Below, in pieces: positions 15,974-22,875 of a stretch of DNA of 30,458 nucleotides. The translations under genes were made by a program, and so were the position numbers. Origin of the DNA: a virus. Under the pieces are notes generated by a model. It did not search any database. It was given only the letters and a program-made list of their open reading frames with translations, and was not told the DNA's origin. The stretch covers positions 1 through 30,458 of the IMG/VR virus record IMGVR_UViG_3300037795_000002; one strand, 5' to 3'. Each line of letters begins with the position of its first letter. Positions within the stretch are counted from its first letter, which is position 1.

Positions 15974-16417
15974 ATGCAATGGTTGATAAATGAATTGTTG
16001 GTGACAAATGACATCGCGCCCGACATGGTGACGCGAGTCAAATATTCGGTCACAGATACTCAAGATGGATTAGTCGGTGTCGTCACCAACTTCATAAACA
16101 TTGTGGTTGCTGATCCAAGTAATTACACCCCATATGCTGATATTACCGAAGTGCAAGCTATTGGATGGGTGCAAGACACTCTAGGGGTGTCAGGAGTAGC
16201 ATCAACGGAAGAGCAAGTACAGGCATCAATTGATGGGCAAAAAATACCAGTAGCACAACCCGCGCCTTTGCCGTGGGTAACCACAATTACGGAAGATTTA
16301 GGGGCATCAGGTATTGCATCAATGGAAGAGCAAGTGCAAGCATCGATTGATATCCAAAAAATACCAGTACCTCAACCCGCGCCTTTGCCGTGGTCAACCA
16401 CAATTACGGAAGAATAA
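15974..16417 (+). CDS. Fibre-region protein, DUF7936-like, with tandem C-terminal duplication
   Basis: 147 residues. The N-terminal 70 residues form a small beta domain (NELLVTNDIAPDMVTRVKYS, then ADITEVQAIGWVQDTLG). This matches a family I recall as DUF7936, found beside tail-fibre genes and usually ending in one PPLPW-type tail. Here that tail is present twice: a 39-residue unit (VASTEEQVQASIDGQKIPV, then PLPWVTTITE) is followed by a second copy (IASMEEQVQASIDIQKIPV, then PLPWSTTITE). Function unknown; the position suggests a fibre accessory protein or assembly chaperone. Start ATG three bases after the previous stop. Confidence 0.7.
   Translation: MQWLINELLVTNDIAPDMVTRVKYSVTDTQDGLVGVVTNFINIVVADPSNYTPYADITEVQAIGWVQDTLGVSGVASTEEQVQASIDGQKIPVAQPAPLPWVTTITEDLGASGIASMEEQVQASIDIQKIPVPQPAPLPWSTTITEE
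16181..16414 (+). repeat. Two tandem 117-bp repeats within a gene
   Basis: Copy 1 is 16181-16297 and copy 2 is 16298-16414. The period is exactly 117 bases (39 codons) with about five in six bases identical by manual comparison, including the shared block CCCGCGCCTTTGCCGTGG. The frame is kept. Confidence 0.88.
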
Positions 16418-16419
16418 TC

Positions 16420-17094
16420 ATGGCTGCAGTCGGATTTAACACACTTAGTCTGTACTACACAGCAACAGCGGCGCAAACACCAAGCGGTGTCAATTTGGCG
16501 TTTGGCGAACTAGCGATCAACATCACAGACGGAAAGTTGTTTTACAAGGACAACTCAAGCGTGGTGCAAGTCCTCGCGCAAAAGGGTGTCGTGACGAGCA
16601 TAGTCGGTACGGCGAATCAAGTGGTTGCCACGCAGTCGGGGTCAGGCCCGTTCACCTACACGCTCTCCACTCCACAAAGCATCGGCACGACCTCTGACGT
16701 TCGGTTCAATTCAATTGGGCTTGGCACGGCAGCATCAGGCGTTGCGGGTGAGGTTCGCGCCACGGGTAACGTCACGGCGTACTACTCTTCGGACATCAAG
16801 TTCAAAGAGAACGTGCATCCAATTTACGATGCCCTAAATACGGTAGCGCGGATTGGCGGCAAGACGTTTGACTGGAAAGAGGACTACATTCAGTCGCATG
16901 GCGGCATGGATGGCTACTTTATCCGCAAGGCTGACTTCGGGTTCATCGCGCAAGACGTTCAAGCGGCGTTTCCCCTCGCCGTGCGCACGCGACCTGATGG
17001 TTCGTTGGCGGTTGATTACGCAAAGATGATCGCGTTGGCGTTTAGCGCGATTGCCGAACTCAAGTCACAAGTTGAAGCGTTGAAAAATGCCTAA
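16420..17094 (+). CDS. Tail fibre with S74 intramolecular chaperone domain
   Basis: 224 residues. I chose ATG 16420, two bases after the previous stop (junction TAATCATGG), over an upstream GTG at 16390 that would overlap by 28 bases. Residues 1-50 are the attachment module (LAFGELAINITDGKLFYKD), followed by a short shaft. Residues 121-224 are a peptidase S74 / intramolecular chaperone domain: SSDIKFKENV, TFDWKEDY, FGFIAQDVQAAFP, AVDYAKMIALAFSAIAELK. S124 and K129 have the Ser/Lys spacing of the known catalytic pair, which releases the chaperone after the trimer folds. The mature fibre would be only about 123 residues, so this may be a short spike or a carrier used next to longer fibres. Confidence 0.88.
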   Translation: MAAVGFNTLSLYYTATAAQTPSGVNLAFGELAINITDGKLFYKDNSSVVQVLAQKGVVTSIVGTANQVVATQSGSGPFTYTLSTPQSIGTTSDVRFNSIGLGTAASGVAGEVRATGNVTAYYSSDIKFKENVHPIYDALNTVARIGGKTFDWKEDYIQSHGGMDGYFIRKADFGFIAQDVQAAFPLAVRTRPDGSLAVDYAKMIALAFSAIAELKSQVEALKNA

Positions 17095-18565
17095 TCCATC
17101 ATCAGGCGCGATCTCTTTAAGCACCATCAATTCGGCATTCGGCTACAGCCCAACCGTACAGATTGACATGGGGCTGTACCCTGTCACGCTTGGTGCGGGT
17201 GCGTCAGCGGGTGGGCAGGCGCAGATGTCAGGGTTCTACTACACCCAAGTCGGCGCAGTACCCGCCACGACCGCCAACGTGGGGTCAGGATCGTCAGGAA
17301 CGGCGCAGCAAGGCATATCCATCGCCCTGTCAAATAACGGGCTTACGTTGGCTGTGGGTGGCAATACGGACAACACAAACATCGGCGCGGTGTGGGTGTT
17401 CACCCGATCAACGGCGACAAGCACGACATGGACTCAGCAGGGTTCAAAGCTAGTCGGAACTGGTGGGGTCGGCACGCCCAAGCAAGGCACTTCTGTGGCT
17501 CTGTCTGCTGACGGAAATTACTTGGTGGTGGGTGGCTCTAACGATAATGGCGGGATCGGCGCGGTGTGGGTTTGGACTCGCAGCGGATCAACATGGACTC
17601 AGCAGACAAAAATAGTTCCCACTGGATACACAGGCACGCCTGCGTTTGGATCGGCTGTAGCAATTCTACCCGACTGTGATTTATTGGCGGTGGGTGCGCC
17701 AAACAATAATAGCGGTCAGGGTGGCGTTTGGATTTTTAGCAGATCAATAACCACTTGGACACAGTTGGCGGCAATTGGCCCCGGTAGCGGCGGCATTTCA
17801 GGTAACGCAGGAACGAGCGTATCACTTGCAAAATGGAAAACACCGAACCAAGCAGGTCAACAATGGATAGTTGCGTTTGGTGCGCCTAATTATGGAACAT
17901 TATTAAATGGAACGTATGCGGGTTTGGCTTATGTTTATTTAGGAGATCCATCATTCCCAACAAGTTGGTCTTATGATGGTGCAGCAACATATTTAGGAAA
18001 TTTTGGTCAACTGCAGGGAACTGGTGCAACAGGGTTAAAAGGTGCGGCGCAAGGTACATCTGTTTCATTATCTGCAAATGGAAATACTTTGGCAGTAGGT
18101 GCGCCGTATGACGATACTTCACCGTCTTATTTGTTAGGTTCAGGTTCTGTATGGATGTTTAGCAGAACTTACGATAGCCCAACAGGATTTCCGTGGACAG
18201 GTGTTTGGTCGCAACAAGCGTTAATTACACCAAACAACATCCCAAGCGGGTTCAGTGGAAACGCCAATTGGGGCGCGGCTGTAGATTTATCTGCAGACGG
18301 AAATGTGTTGGCAACAAGCGGATACGCTTCGGGTGGTGGCAACTATTCAGACGCTATCGGCGTGATGAACGTATTCACTAGGTCAGGCAGCACATGGAAT
18401 TTTAATTCAGGATTTATAAGTGGCTTGTTAATCAACGGCGGTACAGGAACGGGTACGTCATCATGGAAGGGTTACAGCCTAAGTCTAACGGGGAACGGCA
18501 ACTCCATTGCGTTTGGTGCGCCTAAGGATAATTCAAACATCGGCGGTTTTTGGGTGGCGCAATGA
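17087..18565 (+). CDS. FG-GAP beta-propeller tail protein, probable receptor binder
   Basis: 492 residues, overlapping the S74 gene by eight bases. Residues 1-60 form a tail-protein N-terminus (ISLSTINSAFGYSPTVQIDM). From about residue 75 there are seven repeats of the pattern G-x-S-V-x-LS-x-(D/N)G-N-x-L-AVGAP followed by G-x-V-W-x-(F/W)-x-RS-x-x-x-W, for example GTSVALSADGNYLVVGG and GTSVSLSANGNTLAVGAPYD. This is the FG-GAP_2 type, expected to close into a seven-bladed propeller. The last blade is short and stops right after GGFWVAQ. Such propellers often bind sugars or surface proteins. The fourth and fifth blades (about 17880-18200) have AT-richer wobble positions than the rest. Confidence 0.85.
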   Translation: MPNPSSGAISLSTINSAFGYSPTVQIDMGLYPVTLGAGASAGGQAQMSGFYYTQVGAVPATTANVGSGSSGTAQQGISIALSNNGLTLAVGGNTDNTNIGAVWVFTRSTATSTTWTQQGSKLVGTGGVGTPKQGTSVALSADGNYLVVGGSNDNGGIGAVWVWTRSGSTWTQQTKIVPTGYTGTPAFGSAVAILPDCDLLAVGAPNNNSGQGGVWIFSRSITTWTQLAAIGPGSGGISGNAGTSVSLAKWKTPNQAGQQWIVAFGAPNYGTLLNGTYAGLAYVYLGDPSFPTSWSYDGAATYLGNFGQLQGTGATGLKGAAQGTSVSLSANGNTLAVGAPYDDTSPSYLLGSGSVWMFSRTYDSPTGFPWTGVWSQQALITPNNIPSGFSGNANWGAAVDLSADGNVLATSGYASGGGNYSDAIGVMNVFTRSGSTWNFNSGFISGLLINGGTGTGTSSWKGYSLSLTGNGNSIAFGAPKDNSNIGGFWVAQ

Positions 18566-18930
18566 GTTTCTTTTTGATCCCAGTAGACGAAAGCGGTTTG
18601 ACCCCGCACTTTGACCCACGCACGCAAACGCTGACCAAAGGGTCAAATGACGGTGTGTTGTGTTGGCGCGTCAGCAACTTTCCAATTGAATACTTGCAGG
18701 GTAAAAACGGCAACGATGACACGGAGTGGTACGCCGACTTTTATAAAGCAAAAGTAAACAATATTCTGTCATCGATCAGCGATCTAAAGGCGAATGAAGA
18801 CGTTTATAATTCAATGAGTGCCGATGAAAAAGCTAAATTGTTTACTTACGAGCAAGCCGTCATCGGCATTCTCACGCAGGAAGGGTTTCCTGTTGGGGTG
18901 AAATTTCCTGAACCTTTTAAAGGACTGTAA
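18562..18930 (+). CDS. Hypothetical protein after the fibre cluster
   Basis: 122 residues. ATG 18562 overlaps the preceding stop (ATGA) and is preferred to an in-frame TTG 12 bases upstream. The N-terminal half is beta-like (FFLIPVDESGLTPHFDPRTQ), the C-terminal half helical (FYKAKVNNILSSISDLKAN and DEKAKLFTYEQAVIGILTQE). No family was recognised. Being the last gene before the small membrane genes and directly coupled to a fibre gene, it could be a fibre-assembly factor, but nothing in the sequence proves this. Confidence 0.65.
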   Translation: MSFFLIPVDESGLTPHFDPRTQTLTKGSNDGVLCWRVSNFPIEYLQGKNGNDDTEWYADFYKAKVNNILSSISDLKANEDVYNSMSADEKAKLFTYEQAVIGILTQEGFPVGVKFPEPFKGL

Positions 18931-19149
18931 ATGAATATTTCTCTTGAACTGATGAATGCAATTTTGCAATACCTTGGCAGTCGCCCATACGTTGAAGTCG
19001 CTGACTTCATCACTAAAGTACAAGCTGAAGCACAAGCTGATGTTGCAGCACAAGCTGAACGAGCAGACGAACTTAAAAATTTGAAAGAGTTGGTTCAAGA
19101 GGTTCAAGAAGCACGATTAGCTGAACAAGTCGCACAAGTCGAGGCATAA
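18931..19149 (+). CDS. Small coiled-coil protein
   Basis: 72 residues, beginning directly after the previous stop (TAAATG). After a hydrophobic N-terminal helix (ISLELMNAILQYL), residues 25-72 form an Ala/Glu/Gln-rich heptad pattern (AQAERADELKNLKELVQEVQ), a likely coiled coil. Acidic overall. No family was recognised. The neighbours are small membrane proteins of a lysis region, so it may be a partner of one of them. Confidence 0.65.
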   Translation: MNISLELMNAILQYLGSRPYVEVADFITKVQAEAQADVAAQAERADELKNLKELVQEVQEARLAEQVAQVEA

Positions 19150-19150
19150 C

Positions 19151-19384
19151 ATGGATTGGCAGAACCTCTTTAACCTAGTATTGGGTGTAGCTTTACCAGT
19201 AGGTGGGTGGTTCTGCCGCCAGTTGTGGGATTCGGTCAAGGAATTAAAGACAGACATTACCGAACTACGACTTCATGTTGCTGAGAATTGCGTCAAGAAA
19301 GCTGAAATGGAATCGCAGTACAGCAAAATTGAAACCATGCTTGAGAAGATATTTGACAAGCTAGATAAAAAAGTTGATAAATGA
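19151..19384 (+). CDS. Small membrane-anchored coiled-coil protein (lysis region)
   Basis: 77 residues. Residues about 6-24 (LFNLVLGVALPVGGWFCRQ) are one membrane segment; the rest is a charged helix (VKELKTDITELRLHVAENC and a Lys-rich end) predicted to be a coiled coil. The layout recalls small phage membrane proteins found beside holins. It overlaps the next gene by four bases (ATGA). Possible roles are antiholin, holin partner or spanin-like factor; none can be chosen from sequence alone. Confidence 0.65.
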   Translation: MDWQNLFNLVLGVALPVGGWFCRQLWDSVKELKTDITELRLHVAENCVKKAEMESQYSKIETMLEKIFDKLDKKVDK

Positions 19385-19599
19385 TTAAGCAACTTTTGAC
19401 TGGCAAAGATAATGCGACTTACGACATTGCGCGTGTGGCGTGGTTTGTGAGTATTTTGGCGGTGCTTGGCGTGGCAGGCTATCAAGTGTTTGCTTACGGC
19501 GCGGTGAGCCTCAGAGAGCTTGCTGAGTCACTGGGCATTGTGTCAGGCGCGGGTGGCGCAAGCGTGTGGGCTAAAAAAGATGCCGAGCCAAGTAAATAA
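19381..19599 (+). CDS. Putative holin
   Basis: 72 residues. A short charged N-terminus (MIKQLLTGKDNATYDIAR) is followed by a strong membrane segment (VAWFVSILAVLGVAGYQVFA), then a mildly hydrophobic Gly/Ala helix (LGIVSGAGGASVWA) and a polar tail. Small phage proteins opening with KxLLTGxDNxT-DIxR and one membrane helix are commonly annotated as holins in short-tailed phages. Holins form membrane pores that release the endolysin at a set time. It is coupled by ATGA to the upstream membrane protein; endolysin and spanins lie about 1.7 kb downstream with two other genes between. Confidence 0.6.
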   Translation: MIKQLLTGKDNATYDIARVAWFVSILAVLGVAGYQVFAYGAVSLRELAESLGIVSGAGGASVWAKKDAEPSK

Positions 19600-19662
19600 A
19601 TTTAACATTTTCACAACACCGTAACAGCAATATGTAAATCTATATTTTTTACGGGTGCGCTT

Positions 19663-20085
19663 ATGTTTAGTATTCGCCGTGTTGATGGGCTACAGGATTC
19701 TCAAGCGGCGCTACTAAAGTGGTTGCAGATTGAAACGCTACCCGGCGACTCTCCGATTGATGTTTCCTGCGGCGCGTGGTGGATTGCTTACTCTGACGGA
19801 AACCCTGCAGGATTCTGTTCAATCAAAAGATCGTCACGGTGGAGTAATGCAGGATACCTCTGTCGCGCAGGAGTGCTTCGTAAGTTTCGTGGCAACGGTT
19901 TGCAAAAAAAATTAATTGCTGTTCGTTTGCGTTATGCAAAACGCGAGGGTTGGCATTGGGTGACCTCTGACACTTACAACAACCCCGCTAGTACCAATAA
20001 TCTCATTTCCTGTGGTTTCCGAATGTACATCCCCTCGCACAAGTATGCGGGTGAAGGCACTATCTATTGGAGAAAGAAATTGTGA
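19663..20085 (+). CDS. GNAT-family N-acetyltransferase (first of two)
   Basis: 140 residues. The central and C-terminal parts fit the GNAT fold: beta strands (AWWIAYSDGNPAGFCSI), then the acetyl-CoA loop R76-G-N-G-L-Q81 at the start of a helix (RGNGLQKKLIAVRLRYAKRE), then TSDTYNNPASTNNLISCGFR. In that last stretch the Asn-rich turn and CGF match the usual cofactor/substrate segment (N-x-x-x-x-x-L-x-x-x-GF). The canonical loop ends in Gly or Ala where this has Gln. Substrate unknown: protein, tRNA, sugar or antibiotic are all possible. It sits between the holin candidate and the phosphoesterase gene, overlapping the latter by four bases. The ribosome site is weak. Confidence 0.8.
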   Translation: MFSIRRVDGLQDSQAALLKWLQIETLPGDSPIDVSCGAWWIAYSDGNPAGFCSIKRSSRWSNAGYLCRAGVLRKFRGNGLQKKLIAVRLRYAKREGWHWVTSDTYNNPASTNNLISCGFRMYIPSHKYAGEGTIYWRKKL

Positions 20086-21242
20086 TACTAGACATTCGCC
20101 TTAAAGAGTTCGGCAACGAAATGCAGGGTGAGCGCCTTGAAGCGGTAAATAAATACGGATCGTTTCAGGCTGCGGCAGATGCGTTGGGTGTATCTAAGAC
20201 CGCCATTCAGCAGTCGATGTCGATTCTCAAGCGCAACGCGGCGATGCGTGGTCACTCGCCTGATAACGATATGACGCGCACCGTGCCTGATGGCTTCAAG
20301 GTAAAAGGGATTAGCACCTATTACAACAACGAAGGCAAGCCAATTGGTCAGTGGGTTAAATCAAGCGCAGACGAAGAGCGGCGCACACAAATCATCAAAG
20401 ATACGTTTGCAGCAATGGCAGAAGAATTACCTAAAATCGCGCCAACTGTATCACAAATGATACAAAATGACGCTTTATGTAACGTATATGTTATGACTGA
20501 CTGCCACGTTGGGATGTTGGCTTGGCATAAAGAAGGTGGTCAGGACTGGGATTTAAAAATTGCAGAGAAGGTTCTGACGGGCTGTTTTGAGCAAATGGTT
20601 CAAGCGTCACCCATAGCGAAAACGTGCATTGTCGGGCAGTTAGGAGATTGGCTGCACTTTGATGGGATGGTGGCAGCTACACCAACATCAGGTCACGCGC
20701 TAGATGCAGACGGGCGTTTTTCAAAAATCATTCAGGTATCTGTACGCATCTTGCGTAGGCTAGTTGATTTCTGTTTAGAGCGACACGAAAAAGTTGTTGT
20801 CTTGATGGCTGAAGGAAACCACGATATGGTTTCGTCAATTTGGCTTCGCATTATGTTTAAAAGTCTGTACGAAAACGAACCAAGAGTGGAAGTCATTGAC
20901 TCTGAATTGCCATACTACGTCTATCAGCACGGTCAAACAATGATCGGTTTTCACCACGGTCATCTTAGCAAAAACAACAGTCTACCCTTGCTATTTGCTG
21001 CTCAGTTTGCACCCATTTGGGGTTCGTGTACCAAGCGTTACATACACACAGGGCATCGCCACCACATTGAGGAAAAAGAGCATAACGGGGTCACGGTTAT
21101 CCAACACCCCACTTTGGCGGCTAGGGATGCTTATGCGGCAAGGGGAGGTTGGATTGCGGAAAGGCAGGTTTCAGGCATTACTTACCACAAAGACTACGGG
21201 CAAGTGTCTAAAAACACCGTTACGCCTGAAATGCTTACTTAG
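20082..21242 (+). CDS. HTH-metallophosphoesterase fusion (calcineurin-like)
   Basis: 386 residues from GTG 20082, which overlaps the previous stop (GTGA) and has GGAG upstream; a TTG five codons earlier is less likely. Residues about 20-55 form a helix-turn-helix (YGSFQAAADALGVSKTAIQQ). From residue 135 the full calcineurin-like metal site is present: D140-x-H142, G188-D189, G245-N-H-D248, H292-G-H294 and G324-H-x-H327. Such enzymes hydrolyse phosphoesters, often in nucleic acids or nucleotides, using two metal ions. The HTH suggests DNA targeting. Related two-part proteins occur in several phage groups without a proven role. Placement within the lysis block rather than with replication genes is unusual. 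Confidence 0.85.
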   Translation: MILDIRLKEFGNEMQGERLEAVNKYGSFQAAADALGVSKTAIQQSMSILKRNAAMRGHSPDNDMTRTVPDGFKVKGISTYYNNEGKPIGQWVKSSADEERRTQIIKDTFAAMAEELPKIAPTVSQMIQNDALCNVYVMTDCHVGMLAWHKEGGQDWDLKIAEKVLTGCFEQMVQASPIAKTCIVGQLGDWLHFDGMVAATPTSGHALDADGRFSKIIQVSVRILRRLVDFCLERHEKVVVLMAEGNHDMVSSIWLRIMFKSLYENEPRVEVIDSELPYYVYQHGQTMIGFHHGHLSKNNSLPLLFAAQFAPIWGSCTKRYIHTGHRHHIEEKEHNGVTVIQHPTLAARDAYAARGGWIAERQVSGITYHKDYGQVSKNTVTPEMLT

Positions 21243-21266
21243 GTTTATAAATGCCGACATTTTCGT

Positions 21267-21286
21267 ACCTATAGGTTTATTTTTTG
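21267..21286 (+). terminator. Weak terminator-like palindrome
   Basis: ACCTATAGGT (21267-21276) is a 10-base palindrome followed by TTATTTTTTG. The stem is too short to be convincing, but it lies in the 89-base gap between the phosphoesterase and Rz genes, a rare gap in this tightly packed region. Confidence 0.2.
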
Positions 21287-21331
21287 CAGATAAAGATTAA
21301 AATAAAATAACTTGTTTTGAGCGGAGTTAAG

Positions 21332-21739
21332 ATGATTCCAATACCTAGCACGTTAATGCTTAAAATTGGCGCGGCACTCGCAGCTTGTGCGTTGATGTAT
21401 TTTCTTGGCTACAGCCATGAGCATGAGCGATTTGTTAAGTACAAAGCCGATGTTGCCGCATTGGGCAAGGCTCAAGAACAATTAAACGCTGCGTTAACAG
21501 AAAAGCATGAGTTAATTTCAACGTCAATCAAGGATAAATATGAAGCTAGTCTTAGTGCTGTTCACAATTATTACTCTGACAGGGTGCAGCCAGTTGCCAA
21601 TAGCGGTTCAATGCCCACCGTTTCCAAGCCCACCGTCTGTCCTAATGTCTGCGCCCCCGACACAGTTTCTGCTAGACAATGCGCTGAAACGACCTTAATG
21701 CTGACTGAATTGCAAAAATGGGTACGGAGTATTAAATAA
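21332..21739 (+). CDS. Rz: Rz-like inner-membrane spanin (i-spanin)
   Basis: 135 residues from ATG 21332, chosen over an in-frame TTG at 21317 because GGAG lies six bases upstream of the ATG. An N-terminal membrane anchor (about 8-28, LMLKIGAALAACALMYFLGY) is followed by a periplasmic coiled coil (YKADVAALGKAQEQLNAALT) and a C-terminal region with three Cys. This is the i-spanin layout. Spanins join inner and outer membranes and fuse them in the last step of Gram-negative lysis. A lipoprotein gene is nested in the +1 frame (21540-21698), as in lambda Rz/Rz1, which strongly supports the call. The stop overlaps the endolysin start. Confidence 0.87.
   Translation: MIPIPSTLMLKIGAALAACALMYFLGYSHEHERFVKYKADVAALGKAQEQLNAALTEKHELISTSIKDKYEASLSAVHNYYSDRVQPVANSGSMPTVSKPTVCPNVCAPDTVSARQCAETTLMLTELQKWVRSIK
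21540..21698 (+). CDS. Rz1: Rz1-like outer-membrane lipoprotein spanin, nested in Rz
   Basis: A 52-residue frame lying wholly inside Rz in the +1 frame. It starts MKLVLVLFTIITLTGCSQLP: a positively charged start, a hydrophobic signal helix and a lipobox L-T-G-C16. The predicted mature part (from C16) is short and Pro-rich (PPFPSPPS, SAPPTQ), exactly the character of Rz1 o-spanins. AAGGA (21530-21534) five bases before the ATG provides a ribosome site. After lipid attachment it would sit in the outer membrane and bind the Rz C-terminus. The combination of nested position, lipobox and proline-rich tail is very unlikely by chance. Confidence 0.9.
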   Translation: MKLVLVLFTIITLTGCSQLPIAVQCPPFPSPPSVLMSAPPTQFLLDNALKRP

Positions 21740-22167
21740 TGTTTACATTCTCAGAGCGGTCATTGAATAATTTGAAGGGCGTACACCCCAAGTTGGTGGC
21801 TGTAGTCAAACGTGCGATTGAGTTAAGCCCAATTGACTTTACCGTCTTGGAAGGTGTGCGTTCACAGGCGCGACAAGATGAATTGTGGGCGCAGGGGAGA
21901 ACGAAGCCCGGTCAAGTGGTGACTTGGGTTCAGACATCAGGCACGCACGGTATCCAAGCGGATGGTTTCGGTCACGCCGTTGATCTTGCCCCCTACCCGA
22001 TTGACTGGAACGACTTCAAACGCTTTGACCAATTGGCAAATATCATGTTTGCCGCAGCTAAAGAATTAAACGTGACGCTTCGTTGGGGCGGCGACTGGGA
22101 TATGGATTCTGTCATCCATGAACGTGGCGAGTCTGACAGCCCTCATTTTGAATTGTTTAATTATTGA
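21739..22167 (+). CDS. Endolysin, M15 family (L-alanoyl-D-glutamate/D-Ala peptidase type)
   Basis: 142 residues. The M15 zinc site is visible: H70 (SGTHGIQADGFGHAVDLAPY), D82 in the AVD, and a C-terminal D133-S-P-H136 (SDSPHFELF) giving the catalytic Asp and last zinc ligand. Compared with T5 endolysin (His66, Asp73, His133), the first two ligands are five residues further apart because of an ADGFG-type insert also known in other phage members. FTVLEGVRSQARQDELWAQG is the conserved upstream helix. It cuts peptide cross-links in the cell wall. There is no signal peptide, so it needs a holin. The start overlaps the Rz stop. Confidence 0.88.
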   Translation: MFTFSERSLNNLKGVHPKLVAVVKRAIELSPIDFTVLEGVRSQARQDELWAQGRTKPGQVVTWVQTSGTHGIQADGFGHAVDLAPYPIDWNDFKRFDQLANIMFAAAKELNVTLRWGGDWDMDSVIHERGESDSPHFELFNY

Positions 22168-22180
22168 ATAAAGAGTTAAA

Positions 22181-22240
22181 ATGTCAAATCAAGCGCTTTG
22201 TGATAAAGCACGACAATATTCCAATCAGGAAGCGCTATGA
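22181..22240 (+). CDS. Possible 19-aa leader peptide coupled to the adaptor gene
   Basis: A tiny frame (begins MSNQALCDKARQYSNQ) lies in the 69-base gap after the endolysin and ends as ATGA over the start of the adaptor gene. A poor AAGAG site precedes it. The gap also contains the hairpin GCTTT-GTGAT-AAAGC. It may be a real coupling minigene, or chance. Confidence 0.25.
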   Translation: MSNQALCDKARQYSNQEAL

Positions 22241-22866
22241 CTACCTCTTTTACTCTGACCTATGACAACTTGGTAACTGCTATGACGCAGTACCTTGAGC
22301 GCAATGACGCTTCGGTTGTTGACCAAATCCCCACCTTTATCACGTTGGCTGAGTTTGAAATTGCTCAACAGATTAAGACGTTGGGTCAGATGCAGGTCGT
22401 GCAAAGCACCATGTCGGTCAACAATCCGATCATCCAAAAGCCTGCACGTTGGCGCAAAACAACAAGTATGTCGGTCACGGTCAATGGCGAAAAAAACCAA
22501 GTTTTCTTGCGCAAGTATGAGTATTTGAACTCGTATAACGGCAACGGCGCGACAGGCGTTCCTTTGTATTACGGCGATTATGACTACGACCATTGGTTGG
22601 TTGCACCCGCCCCTGATGTGGCGTACCCGTTTGAGGTGCTGTATTACGAGCGCCTGATGCCCCTATCAAGTATCAATCAGACGAACTGGCTTACCAACAA
22701 CGCCCCAAACCTGATGTTGTTTGGTGCGCTATTGCAAGCCGTGATCTTCCTCAAGAACGATGATCGGGTGATATTTCAACAGAAATACGAGGCGGCATTG
22801 CAAGCCGTGAAAGGCGAAGACACAACCCGTGTTGGCGACCGTTCTGCAATCGCCGTTGACAGTTAA
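22237..22866 (+). CDS. Head-tail adaptor protein (SU10-type)
   Basis: 209 residues. The N-terminal helices (TYDNLVTAMTQYLERND, QIPTFITLAEFEIAQQIKTL), a beta core (PARWRKTTSMSVTVNG, VFLRKYEYLNSYN, VPLYYGDYDYDHWLVAP), and C-terminal helices (LFGALLQAVIFLKNDDRVIF) follow the order of the SU10 adaptor family, which forms the ring between portal and tail nozzle in short-tailed phages. The nozzle-type gene lies two genes downstream, consistent with this. It starts 69 bases after the endolysin gene. GGAAG gives the ribosome site. Confidence 0.8.
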   Translation: MTTSFTLTYDNLVTAMTQYLERNDASVVDQIPTFITLAEFEIAQQIKTLGQMQVVQSTMSVNNPIIQKPARWRKTTSMSVTVNGEKNQVFLRKYEYLNSYNGNGATGVPLYYGDYDYDHWLVAPAPDVAYPFEVLYYERLMPLSSINQTNWLTNNAPNLMLFGALLQAVIFLKNDDRVIFQQKYEAALQAVKGEDTTRVGDRSAIAVDS

Positions 22867-22875
22867 GGATAACCA

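Noticed and set aside
16390-16419. Upstream GTG start for the S74 fibre
   Set aside because: It would overlap the preceding gene by 28 bases; ATG 16420 follows the preceding stop in the same TAATCATGG junction used at 1293, and the attachment module begins after it.
11597-18565. Diversity-generating retroelement acting on the fibre genes
   Set aside because: No reverse transcriptase gene and no template/variable repeat pair with adenine-specific differences were seen in the window.
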